Source: Candidatus Kaiserbacteria bacterium
GTDB taxonomy: Bacteria; Patescibacteriota; Minisyncoccia; Phycocordibacterales; Phycocordibacteraceae
Length of the DNA stretch: 17,144 nucleotides
Assembly: GCA_023267775.1 (NCBI GenBank)
Contig: JAHFMQ010000002.1
Span: 7,376 to 24,519, forward strand
Direction: 5' to 3'
The translations under genes and the position numbers were made by a program. Positions 7,663 to 14,033 of this stretch are shown piece after piece (the stretch's first letter is position 1; each line of letters opens with the position of its first letter). The notes beneath the pieces were generated by a model. The model ran no database searches. It was not told the origin of the DNA and worked only from the letters and a program-made list of their open reading frames with translations.

Positions 7663-8613
7663 ATGAAGCTTCCGGCCTTCTTCAAGCGCCACAGAAAAAA
7701 CGATGACACTCCATACCTCATGGGAGGCATGGTGGGTATTCTCACAGTCCTCATCGTCAGTGTTTTCGGACTTTCGGTTATTAACCAATATCTTCTTCGC
7801 TCAACCTCGCTCGCCGCGGTCATTTCTTCAGCGCTCGTCGATCTCACTAATACTGATCGCACCACGAACGACATTGGAGGACTTACCGTCAGTCCTATAC
7901 TCACAGCGGCTGCACAAGCCAAGGCCGATGACATGGCAGCAAAAGGATATTTCGCACACGTATCACCTGACGGGAAGGACTCTTGGTATTGGTTCAAGCA
8001 AAGCAAGTACCCATTTACCTATGCGGGAGAAAATCTCGCGGTTGATTTCTCCGACTCTCTCGATGTCGAGCGTGCATGGATGAATTCACCCGCGCACCGT
8101 GCGAATATTTTGAATGGACATTTTACAGAGATCGGCATAGCTGTTGCTCATGGTGTGTATCAAGACCACCCGACGACGTTCGCCGTGCAGATGTTCGGCA
8201 CGCCCGCCCCCACAGAAACTCCTTTGAGTGTACGCACACTATCATCATCGGCTGAAGCAAGTGTTCCTGCATTTGCAACTACGAAAGGCATAACTCCGAC
8301 TGTGACAAAGGTCGCTGTGGCTACGACGGCCACAAATCTGGTTCTTGGTGCTGAAAAAACAACTGTTGCCACTCCTCCATCTGCAAGCCGGTGGCAACAG
8401 TTTCTTGCCTCGCCAAAAACCATGCTCAAGTACGCGTACTATGTGTTTGCGGGCGTTATCTTACTACTTCTTGCATTTGTGACCGAGCTTGAATTTCATA
8501 AACGCCACCTACGCCATGTGGGAGCCGCGGCATTCCTGTTTCTCCTCATGATCGGCCTTTTCGTGCTCGCAAATTCGGTCATTTTTGCCGCGCCAGTTCT
8601 TGCCGCTACATAG
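7663..8613 (+). CDS. Membrane-anchored CAP (SCP/PR1, YkwD-like) domain protein
   Basis: This encodes 316 residues. A basic N-terminus is followed by a membrane helix (about 20-45), then an extracellular CAP domain (about 55-178). CAP hallmarks are visible: 'AKADDMAAKGYFAHVSPDG' with His99, 'YAGENLAVDF' with Glu123, 'AWMNSPAHRANIL' with His145, and 'EIGIAVA'. These His/Glu residues form the conserved CAP cavity. A Thr/Ser/Ala-rich linker (about 180-245, containing 'LVLGAEK') leads to two C-terminal membrane helices (about 255-275 and 287-310). Bacterial CAP proteins are extracellular; their biochemical activity is mostly unknown, with proposed roles in envelope or host interaction. Neighbours on both sides carry peptidoglycan-binding domains, which supports an envelope role. 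The ATG at 7663 is preceded by CCT and no Shine-Dalgarno sequence. Confidence 0.9.
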   Translation: MKLPAFFKRHRKNDDTPYLMGGMVGILTVLIVSVFGLSVINQYLLRSTSLAAVISSALVDLTNTDRTTNDIGGLTVSPILTAAAQAKADDMAAKGYFAHVSPDGKDSWYWFKQSKYPFTYAGENLAVDFSDSLDVERAWMNSPAHRANILNGHFTEIGIAVAHGVYQDHPTTFAVQMFGTPAPTETPLSVRTLSSSAEASVPAFATTKGITPTVTKVAVATTATNLVLGAEKTTVATPPSASRWQQFLASPKTMLKYAYYVFAGVILLLLAFVTELEFHKRHLRHVGAAAFLFLLMIGLFVLANSVIFAAPVLAAT

Positions 8614-8626
8614 AGAATCCACAGTG

Positions 8627-8632
8627 TATACT
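8627..8632 (+). promoter_or_regulatory. Putative -10 element upstream of the 8708 gene
   Basis: TATACT lies in the gap after the CAP gene, 75 nt before the ATG at 8708. No good -35 is seen at 17 nt. If it is used, the transcript would first run through the hairpin at 8648-8679, making that hairpin a possible attenuator. Confidence 0.25.
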
Positions 8633-8647
8633 GGGGGATGTAAGATA

Positions 8648-8679
8648 CGGCCTGCATAGACGTCTAATATGCAGTGCCG
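8648..8679 (+). terminator. Hairpin, terminator or attenuator between CAP gene and the 8708 gene
   Basis: CGGC plus CTGCATA (8648-8658) pairs with TATGCAG plus GCCG (8668-8679), with a single bulged T. It is followed by the AT-rich ATTTGTTAATTAATCC. The T-run is broken, so termination strength is uncertain. Confidence 0.45.
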
Positions 8680-8707
8680 ATTTGTTAATTAATCCATTAT
8701 TGAACCT

Positions 8708-9706
8708 ATGTTTATCTTAAAAAGATTAGTCGTTGTGTTAGTTTCGCTCGGCATCCTCGTACCTGCATTTGCGTATGCCGAAACTTCTTCTACGACCCCA
8801 ACCGCACTTGTGGGGCAGATACAGGCGCTCCAAACACAAATTAATACACTTCAACAGCAACAGAAGCAGTCAATTGCTTCACTCGTCAGTACACTTCAGC
8901 AGGGAACGCAGAGCGATCAGGTTGCGGTGCTTCAAGCTCTTCTTGCCGCTGATCCATCCATTTACCCTGAAGGTACGATCTCAGGATTCTTTGGCCGCTT
9001 GACTGCTCAGGCAGTGAAGCGTTTTCAAAAGAAACATGGCCTTGAGCAAGTAGGGAATGTTGGTCCGAGGACCCTCAAGAAGCTTCAAGATTTCTTGAAA
9101 GGGCATCCGCTTGCTTTCGATACGGCAAGTACGACCGCGACTTCGACCTCATGGGGGCGAGATGGTCATGAAAGAAAAGGTGAAGATAAACGTCCATGCG
9201 CCATAGTTCCACCAGGCCAGTTAATTGCTCCGGGGTGGTTGAAGAAACATAAGGGTGATGATGAAGATCGACTTGTTGTGCCAGAATGCCAGAACCTTCC
9301 TCCTGGTATTAGAAACTTGTTCGGCGATGATGATCGCGATGATGATCACCGTGGCTCCCGAGGTACCACAACGCCCCCTACAGCAACTCCGACTCCTCTT
9401 CCGACAGATACAACGGCCCCAGTGATTTCTGCAGTCAGCGTATCGAACATCTCTTCAACGACTGCCATGATTTCGTGGCAGACAAATGAAGCCGCTACAG
9501 GAAAGATCTACTACAGCACGACGACGCCTGTTGGACTTAGTTCGGCGCTTACGATCAGTAATAGTTCGCTTGTGACGGCGCACTCACTAGGCTTCACAGG
9601 TCTCACTGCCTCGACGACGTATTACTACATTCTTGAATCAAAGGACGCCGCGATGAACACGACCACGACGACTCCTTCAACTCAGAATTTCACCACTACG
9701 AATTAA
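8708..9706 (+). CDS. Secreted peptidoglycan-binding-like protein with Asp-rich segment and FN3-like C-terminal domain
   Basis: This 332-residue protein has a signal peptide (residues 1-24, likely cut after 'AFAYA'). A Gln-rich, probably coiled-coil segment follows (about 33-66), then a PG_binding_1-like domain (about 67-130: 'QSDQVAVLQALLAADPSIYPEG', 'SGFFGRLTAQAVKRFQKKHG', 'VGPRTLKKLQDFL'). Next is a charged region with two Cys residues (164 and 194) and an acidic run (about 206-214). After a Pro/Thr linker ('TPTPLPTD'), residues about 236-331 form a fibronectin-III or purple-acid-phosphatase-N-like beta domain ('APVISAVSVSNISSTTAMIS' and 'ASTTYYYILESKD'). It is probably exported and bound to peptidoglycan, presenting the beta domain. 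It is followed by an intrinsic terminator. Domain order is clear; ligand and role are unknown. Confidence 0.85.
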   Translation: MFILKRLVVVLVSLGILVPAFAYAETSSTTPTALVGQIQALQTQINTLQQQQKQSIASLVSTLQQGTQSDQVAVLQALLAADPSIYPEGTISGFFGRLTAQAVKRFQKKHGLEQVGNVGPRTLKKLQDFLKGHPLAFDTASTTATSTSWGRDGHERKGEDKRPCAIVPPGQLIAPGWLKKHKGDDEDRLVVPECQNLPPGIRNLFGDDDRDDDHRGSRGTTTPPTATPTPLPTDTTAPVISAVSVSNISSTTAMISWQTNEAATGKIYYSTTTPVGLSSALTISNSSLVTAHSLGFTGLTASTTYYYILESKDAAMNTTTTTPSTQNFTTTN

Positions 9707-9719
9707 CGCGGGTCGACAG

Positions 9720-9756
9720 CACAAAAACCGCCTCTCACAAAAGGCGGTTTTGTGTT
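9720..9756 (+). terminator. Intrinsic terminator after the 8708 gene
   Basis: AAAACCGCCT (9724-9733) pairs with AGGCGGTTTT (9742-9751) around an 8-nt loop, ending in TTTTGTGTT. It cleanly separates the surface-protein gene from the sigma-factor operon. Confidence 0.85.
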
Positions 9757-9761
9757 ATACC

Positions 9762-9781
9762 TCTTACCAATGCTAGTAAGA
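9762..9781. promoter_or_regulatory. Inverted repeat upstream of the sigma-factor gene, candidate operator
   Basis: TCTTAC-8 nt-GTAAGA forms a perfect 6-bp dyad, 26 bp before the sigma-factor ATG and directly after a -10-like TATACC (9756-9761). The dyad is plain; a regulatory role is a guess from position. Confidence 0.3.
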
Positions 9782-9807
9782 AATTGCTGTCCGCTACGTC
9801 GTAACCT

Positions 9808-10302
9808 ATGAAGGACGAATCTTTGGAAATGAAGCTACTTACTGCCTACGATGCTCACGCTGACGCAATCTTTCGGTATTGCTACTTCAAAACGAGCGAA
9901 CGAGAGCTTGCGCAGGACATGACGCAGGACGTATTTCTCAAAGCTTGGTCCTACATGCAACAAGAACGTTCCATTGAAAACATGCGAGCATTTCTCTATC
10001 GACTGGCCGATAATCTCGTGATCGACTGGTACCGGAAACGCAAGTCCCACTCACTTGATGCTCTTATGGATGAGGGATTTGAGCCGAAAGACACAGGAAG
10101 AAACATCGAGGAACAAACAGAGATATCATTAGTACTCGCAAAGCTTCAAGAACTCGGAGAGAACGATCGAAAGCTCATAACTCTCAGATTTGTCGAAGGT
10201 CTTTCTCCAAAAGAAATCGGAGAAATACTCGGAGAAAATGAAAACGTAGTGTCGGTGCGGCTCCATCGAACACTTAAAAAGTTACGAGCCCTCTTTCAAT
10301 AA
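9808..10302 (+). CDS. ECF-type RNA polymerase sigma factor (sigma-70 family)
   Basis: The 164 residues fit an ECF sigma factor. Region 2 spans about 14-80 ('IFRYCYFKTSERELAQDMTQ', 'DVFLKAWSYM', 'AFLYRLADNLVIDWYRKRK'). Region 4 spans about 107-160 ('LQELGENDRKLITLRFVEGL', 'SPKEIGEILGENENVVSVRL', 'HRTLKKLRALF'), a helix-turn-helix that would contact the -35 element. There is no region 1 or 3, as expected for ECF. The stop overlaps the next start by one base (TAATG), so it is co-translated with the DUF5667-like membrane protein, the typical layout of a sigma/anti-sigma pair. It probably autoregulates the operon; the dyad at 9762-9781 is the only control-like sequence visible. Target genes are unknown. 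No Shine-Dalgarno sequence. Confidence 0.93.
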   Translation: MKDESLEMKLLTAYDAHADAIFRYCYFKTSERELAQDMTQDVFLKAWSYMQQERSIENMRAFLYRLADNLVIDWYRKRKSHSLDALMDEGFEPKDTGRNIEEQTEISLVLAKLQELGENDRKLITLRFVEGLSPKEIGEILGENENVVSVRLHRTLKKLRALFQ

Positions 10303-10997
10303 TGCATATGGAACTACCACCAAAAAAAATCATAGAACAACTCCGCTCAGTAACACTCTCTGATAGAGAGCGTGCGACGCTACGCAACAAACTCATTGCG
10401 CACATACGTACAGCTCCTCTACGGCAATCTATACCGTCGCCGTGGTCGCGACTTTTTTATACAAAACGTTTTCAAGCGATGATGCTTTCAATCATTATTA
10501 TTTTCAGTTATGGAAGCTCGGCAACATTTGCTGCTGAAGGTACGCTACCAGGGGATATGTTGTATCCACTGAAGACGCGAGTCATTGAACCAGTCACGCG
10601 GCTCGTAACGGCAACTTCGCCAGAAGCCGAAGCGACGTTTGAGACGAAACTGTTTGAAAAACGTCTTGAAGAGGCTGAGACACTCAGTTCTCAAAAAGAG
10701 CTTGGTCCTCAATTAACCCAAACCGTACGCGCAGGTATACATGAGCAAAAGATTAAGGCGGAGAAAAAAGTCCGTGAGATCGAACACGATTCGGCGGAGT
10801 CCGTAACAAATTCTTTACAATTTATGAAGAGTGCCACAATGAACACTTCGGCAGATACTTTTCAAGGCGAAGATCGTCAAAATTCAAATCAGGGTCGTAG
10901 CGGCGATAGTGAAAAGACGCTCCGGGGATTGCGAGAAAAACATAAGCATATCCTTGAAAAACTCAATCTCAACGACGATCTAGAGGATAGAGATTAA
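10302..10997 (+). CDS. DUF5667-like membrane protein, probable anti-sigma/regulatory partner of the ECF sigma factor
   Basis: This encodes 231 residues. A cytoplasmic N-terminus (1-55) contains 'LSDRERATLRNKLIAHIR', of the size expected for a sigma-binding segment. One membrane helix follows (about 57-77), then 'FAAEGTLPGDMLYPLKTRVI', matching the DUF5667 pattern (small residues, PG-D-LYPLK). The external part (about 100-231) is highly charged and mostly helical ('EAEATFETKLFEKRLEEAE', 'EQKIKAEKKVREIEHDSAES'), probably coiled-coil. DUF5667 proteins often follow sigma-70 family genes. An anti-sigma role is inferred from the overlap and topology; no zinc-binding HxxxCxxC motif of ZAS anti-sigma factors is seen. 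The start could be ATG at 10302 or at 10308. Confidence 0.75.
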   Translation: MHMELPPKKIIEQLRSVTLSDRERATLRNKLIAHIRTAPLRQSIPSPWSRLFYTKRFQAMMLSIIIIFSYGSSATFAAEGTLPGDMLYPLKTRVIEPVTRLVTATSPEAEATFETKLFEKRLEEAETLSSQKELGPQLTQTVRAGIHEQKIKAEKKVREIEHDSAESVTNSLQFMKSATMNTSADTFQGEDRQNSNQGRSGDSEKTLRGLREKHKHILEKLNLNDDLEDRD

Positions 10998-11042
10998 GAG
11001 AACGAACCTCAACTCTTCGACTTCCGCAGCACTCTCACTAAT

Positions 11043-11126
11043 TTAATTAATGAGGGAAGGAAGAAGTGTCCCAAGCATGCTTAATGCCAATAGGGTAACA
11101 AGTATTATGGTAATCGCGCGTTTCAT
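11043..11126 (-). CDS. Possible 27-residue single-helix membrane protein
   Basis: The reading frame encodes MKRAITIILVTLLALSMLGT followed by LLPSLIN and a TAA stop. It has a two-residue basic start and a continuous hydrophobic stretch of about 20 residues, like a small membrane protein. Upstream on the same strand is TTGATT-N16-TACAGT, with the -10 only 7 nt from the ATG, giving a leaderless mRNA. It lies divergent to the beta-lactamase-like gene in an otherwise empty 183-bp gap. The ORF alone is weak evidence at this length; the well-placed promoter raises it. Function unknown. Confidence 0.4.
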   Translation of the reverse strand: MKRAITIILVTLLALSMLGTLLPSLIN

Positions 11127-11133
11127 GAGGAGC

Positions 11134-11161
11134 ACTGTAGCAAAATTCTTTTTAAAATCAA
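11134..11161 (-). promoter_or_regulatory. Putative minus-strand promoter of the small ORF
   Basis: On the minus strand it reads TTGATT (11156-11161), a 16-nt spacer and TACAGT (11134-11139), then 7 nt to ATG. It interdigitates with the plus-strand promoter of the serine hydrolase gene, so the two could compete. Confidence 0.4.
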
Positions 11162-11168
11162 AGTGGAT

Positions 11169-11174
11169 TATACT
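11169..11174 (+). promoter_or_regulatory. Putative -10 element placing transcription start on the hydrolase ATG
   Basis: TATACT lies exactly 6 nt before ATG 11181, so the A of the ATG would be the transcription start. The -35 at 17 nt (TTCTTT, 11146-11151) is weak. This argues for ATG 11181 over the in-frame GTG 11163, whose codons would lie inside the promoter. Confidence 0.4.
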
Positions 11175-11180
11175 GCCAGC

Positions 11181-12203
11181 ATGAATTTCAGTCAGCAGAA
11201 ATATACAGCGCTTGGCTTTCTCCTCATCGGACTTGTCGGCGGATATGTTGTGGGACAAGCGAAAACCGTAGGATTGCTGAATAGCATTAACAATTCACTC
11301 ACGCCGATTGAAGAGAAGGGAACGAAGTACTCGTTCGTGCACCCTTTGCTTGCGTATCGTGTACCTGAAGCCACGACGTTTGGCGACTACCTACCCTTGA
11401 AAAATGCTCTTGAGGCTACGATTGATTCGGAGATATCAATGGGACGTGCGGCAAAAGTGTCGCTCTATTTCCGCGACCTTCAGGCAGCTCGGTGGGTCGG
11501 TATTGCCCAAGACGATACTTTCTATCCGGCGAGCCTCCTCAAGGTTCCGACCATGATCGCCTATTTAAAACAGGTTGAAACTAATCCTTCGATTTTAAAT
11601 CAAAACATAACGTATGACGCAAAGGTTTTGCCGGCGGATCCGTTTGGTCTGTCCTCGACCCTCATTTCTTCTCGTCCCTATTCCGTACAAGAACTTATAA
11701 GTCGTATGATTATCGATTCCGATAATGGAGCAACGTTTACGCTCTTGGATAAGATCAATCCGGAATTTCTCCGTCAAGTATATATAGCACTCGGGATTCA
11801 GGATCCAGGTGATGATTCGGCGAATTATAAAATTTCAGCACGTACTTACGGACTTTTCTTCCGGGTGCTTTACAATGCAACCTATCTTTCCCCCTTGCAT
11901 TCCGAACAGGCACTTACGCTTCTTTCACAAACAACGTATACCGGCGGTCTTGTCGCTGGAATGCCGAAAGGAACCGTCGTCGCTCATAAGTATGGTGAAC
12001 ATGTGTTTTCTCAAAACGGTTCACCAACAGGTCTTGAACTTTCTGATTGCGGCATAGTGTATTATCCGGCGCACCCTTATCTTCTTTGTGTTATGACAAG
12101 CGCACAGGAGGAATCGTATGCCAATAATGTCATCGCAAAAATTTCAAAAACAGTCTACGATGCGGTGGCGGAACGATACCCAATTACAGTCTCAAGCAAA
12201 TAA
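11181..12203 (+). CDS. Class A beta-lactamase / penicillin-binding-type serine hydrolase, membrane-anchored
   Basis: This encodes 340 residues from ATG 11181 (an in-frame GTG at 11163 would add 6). An N-terminal membrane helix (about 8-26) suggests an anchored extracytoplasmic enzyme. The serine-acyl-enzyme fold motifs are in order: S118-L-L-K121 in 'YPASLLKVPTMIAYL', S180-D-N182 in 'RMIIDSDNGATFTLL', and K270-Y-G272 in 'VVAHKYGEH' in place of KTG. 'CGIVYYPAHPYLLCVMT' is the terminal strand. The omega-loop ExxLN of true class A beta-lactamases (Glu166) is not visible between the SDN motif and 'ISARTYGLF'; only the short 'GIQDPGDDSANYK' is present. So a D,D-peptidase or other peptidoglycan-directed role is as likely as beta-lactam hydrolysis. 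The gene converges on the FAD oxidase gene, ending 21 bp from it. Confidence 0.85.
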   Translation: MNFSQQKYTALGFLLIGLVGGYVVGQAKTVGLLNSINNSLTPIEEKGTKYSFVHPLLAYRVPEATTFGDYLPLKNALEATIDSEISMGRAAKVSLYFRDLQAARWVGIAQDDTFYPASLLKVPTMIAYLKQVETNPSILNQNITYDAKVLPADPFGLSSTLISSRPYSVQELISRMIIDSDNGATFTLLDKINPEFLRQVYIALGIQDPGDDSANYKISARTYGLFFRVLYNATYLSPLHSEQALTLLSQTTYTGGLVAGMPKGTVVAHKYGEHVFSQNGSPTGLELSDCGIVYYPAHPYLLCVMTSAQEESYANNVIAKISKTVYDAVAERYPITVSSK

Positions 12204-12224
12204 TACTCCAGAAGTCATTTATGG

Positions 12225-13889
12225 TTACGTCTGTGATTTGATCATGTCTTTCTTAATATCGGCAAAGGTGCCACCGACTTTCTTTCCCGGGTTGAAAATA
12301 TTTTGAGGATCGAAAATCTCTTTCGTTTCTGCAAAGAGCGCGACCATTTCGGCTCCGAAGAGCATGGGGAGGTAGGGTGTCCGGATAATGCCATCGTTAT
12401 GCTCGCCAGTAGTTGTGCCGCCCTCGCTGATGACTAATTCGTAGACCTTTGGCGCCAATTCAAGGATTACTTGGCGATTTTCTTCTTTGGAGAGATCCAT
12501 AAGTGGAATGATATGGAAATTGCCGTTTCCGATGTGACCAGCGATGGTGTAAATGAAATGCGATTTGTACTCGTCAAGTAGAGCATTCAGTTTCGGTAAA
12601 AATTCAGGATAGCTTTCTGGAGGTACGACGAAGTCATCGATAAATGGGGCAGCATAGAGGCCATGTACGTTTTTGCGTAGTAGTGCAAAGCTCTCGCGAC
12701 GGACAATCCAATATTTTTCAGATTCCTTTTCATTCTTTTCAATTTTTGCTTGCACGTGAAGTCCGGCGAGCGCCGCTTTCGCGGCAGCAGCTTTTCGATC
12801 GGCTTCTTCGATCGTGTCTTCAGCAAATTCCGCCATAAGGATCATCTTAGGAACACCACCGGTTGCGACCATAGCTGCCTCGGGGATGAAGTCAACGCCG
12901 AGGCGCGCCGCTTTCAGAAAACCCATCTGCGAGAGCATGCCGGGAAGGAATTTAACCGCGAGTGTGAACGTATGATCATCGTAGCTCTCAAAGGATTCAG
13001 GATGCTGTGTTAATACGCGCTTTACGATTTCAGGAAGAATATTGAGATCGTACAGAAACACCACAAGCATTGCGCGATGTTCTTTTGGCTTCACAAGTCC
13101 CAGTTTCGCTTTCGTCCAGAGCGCGAGTGTACCTTGAGAACCGCAGACAAGCTTTGCAAGATTAAATGTGTTTTTTGTGGCATCTTTGACTCTCCATAGT
13201 CCGTATCCAGCAGAGTTTTTAGAAACTTTCGGGCGATGTTGTTCAATCAATTCAGCGTTTTTAGTGAGCATCTCGTCCATCTTTCTGTAAATATCGCCTT
13301 CAAGCGTCTGCAACTTTTTCTTTTCTTCCAATTCTGCGGGCGTAAGCGCTTTAAATGTGGTTTGTGTGCCGTCGGAGAGCACGACATCCATTTCTTCTAT
13401 ATATCGTTCTGTCTGCCCGTATTCGAGCGTGCGTTCGCCTCCGGAATTATTTGCGACGATACCGCCCATGGCCGCTATGCTGCGTGAAGCGGGGTAAGAG
13501 GGAAGTATCAGATTCTTTTTGAGCGTTTCTTTTTCAAAATCTCGGTAATAAACTCCGGGTTCGGTGACAGCGTAGTCCCCGCCGACCTCGGCTACCTGGT
13601 TCATATGTTTTGTAAACGAAATCACGACACTTGTGGTGAGTGGCCCGCCGGTCATATCAGTTCCCGCTGAGCGTGCCGTAAGGGACACTTCCGCGCCCGC
13701 TTCGCGGGCGCGGTTGATTTCTTTTACTGCTGCCTGTACATCCTCTGTATTTTTTGGAAAAATGACCAATTCCGGCATTCGTGTGAAGAGGGAAGTATCC
13801 CGGCTCGCACTTTTGAGATCGGTTGCATCATCTGACACCTCACCCTTCATCACGCCCGCGAGCACTTTCTTCAAATCATAAGGGTTCAT
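12225..13889 (-). CDS. FAD-linked oxidase, GlcD / D-lactate dehydrogenase-like (FAD/FMN-containing dehydrogenase)
   Basis: The 554-residue protein has an N-terminal PCMH-type FAD-binding domain (about 36-215): 'PELVIFPKNTEDVQAAVKEI', 'SLTARSAGTDMTGG', 'VTEPGVYYRDFE', 'SYPASRSIAAMGGIVANNSG'. The C-terminal FAD-oxidase domain (about 270-540) contains 'GHIGNGNFHIIPLMDL' (451-466), 'GGTTTGEHNDGIIR' (490-503) and a terminal 'IFDPQNIFNPGKKVG'. Such enzymes oxidise 2-hydroxyacids (lactate, glycolate) or similar donors and pass electrons to an acceptor. The usual GHxGDGN reads GHIGNGN here. No Fe-S domain or Cys cluster follows, so it is GlcD-like rather than a GlcD-GlcF fusion. Substrate is not predictable from this. 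It is monocistronic; the -10 TATACT sits 8 nt before ATG. It is the only plainly metabolic enzyme in the window. Confidence 0.88.
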   Translation of the reverse strand: MNPYDLKKVLAGVMKGEVSDDATDLKSASRDTSLFTRMPELVIFPKNTEDVQAAVKEINRAREAGAEVSLTARSAGTDMTGGPLTTSVVISFTKHMNQVAEVGGDYAVTEPGVYYRDFEKETLKKNLILPSYPASRSIAAMGGIVANNSGGERTLEYGQTERYIEEMDVVLSDGTQTTFKALTPAELEEKKKLQTLEGDIYRKMDEMLTKNAELIEQHRPKVSKNSAGYGLWRVKDATKNTFNLAKLVCGSQGTLALWTKAKLGLVKPKEHRAMLVVFLYDLNILPEIVKRVLTQHPESFESYDDHTFTLAVKFLPGMLSQMGFLKAARLGVDFIPEAAMVATGGVPKMILMAEFAEDTIEEADRKAAAAKAALAGLHVQAKIEKNEKESEKYWIVRRESFALLRKNVHGLYAAPFIDDFVVPPESYPEFLPKLNALLDEYKSHFIYTIAGHIGNGNFHIIPLMDLSKEENRQVILELAPKVYELVISEGGTTTGEHNDGIIRTPYLPMLFGAEMVALFAETKEIFDPQNIFNPGKKVGGTFADIKKDMIKSQT

Positions 13890-13897
13890 TGCTGCTT

Positions 13898-13905
13898 AGT
13901 ATATA
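13898..13905 (-). promoter_or_regulatory. Putative minus-strand -10 region of the FAD oxidase gene
   Basis: On the minus strand it reads TGATATATACT, giving TATACT (8 nt before ATG) or an extended -10 TG-A-TATATA. Either implies a leader of 0-4 nt. No convincing -35 is seen at 17 nt. Confidence 0.4.
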
Positions 13906-13921
13906 TCAGGATCCACTCCAT

Positions 13922-13956
13922 ATCTGCGCAATCCACGGATTAGAGATAGTGCAGAT
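13922..13956. promoter_or_regulatory. Nested inverted repeats between divergent oxidase and LexA-like genes
   Basis: An outer dyad ATCTGC (13922-13927)/GCAGAT (13951-13956) encloses an inner dyad AATCC-AC-GGATT (13930-13941). The position between two divergent genes, one encoding a LexA-like repressor, makes this an operator candidate. It matches neither the CTGT-N8-ACAG nor the GAAC-N4-GTTC SOS box. Confidence 0.35.
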
Positions 13957-13985
13957 TTAAAAGTTGTGTATATTGTGTACGTAGT

Positions 13986-13994
13986 TGTGGATAA
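13986..13994 (-). promoter_or_regulatory. Perfect DnaA-box 9-mer upstream of the LexA-like gene
   Basis: TGTGGATAA is the exact complement of the consensus DnaA box TTATCCACA. It lies 40 bp before the start codon, followed by an AT-rich stretch. Weaker related words occur at 13966 (TGTGTATAT) and 14012 (TGTGGAGTG), and ATCCAC occurs at 13911 and 13931. DnaA binding is a prediction. Confidence 0.35.
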
Positions 13995-14033
13995 CTATCT
14001 TTAATTTAAAATGTGGAGTGCTAGGCTGTCTTT

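Noticed and set aside
8638..8643. ATG-TAA start-stop element after TATACT-GGGGG
   Set aside because: The predicted transcription start falls on or after the ATG, and a six-base match is expected by chance.
11163..11180. GTG start for the serine hydrolase gene
   Set aside because: These codons contain the TATACT -10 element; ATG 11181 directly precedes the membrane helix and fits a leaderless start.
13890..14033. Chromosomal replication origin
   Set aside because: Only one perfect DnaA box, no dnaA/dnaN/rnpA neighbours and a very short gap. A regulatory role is more likely.
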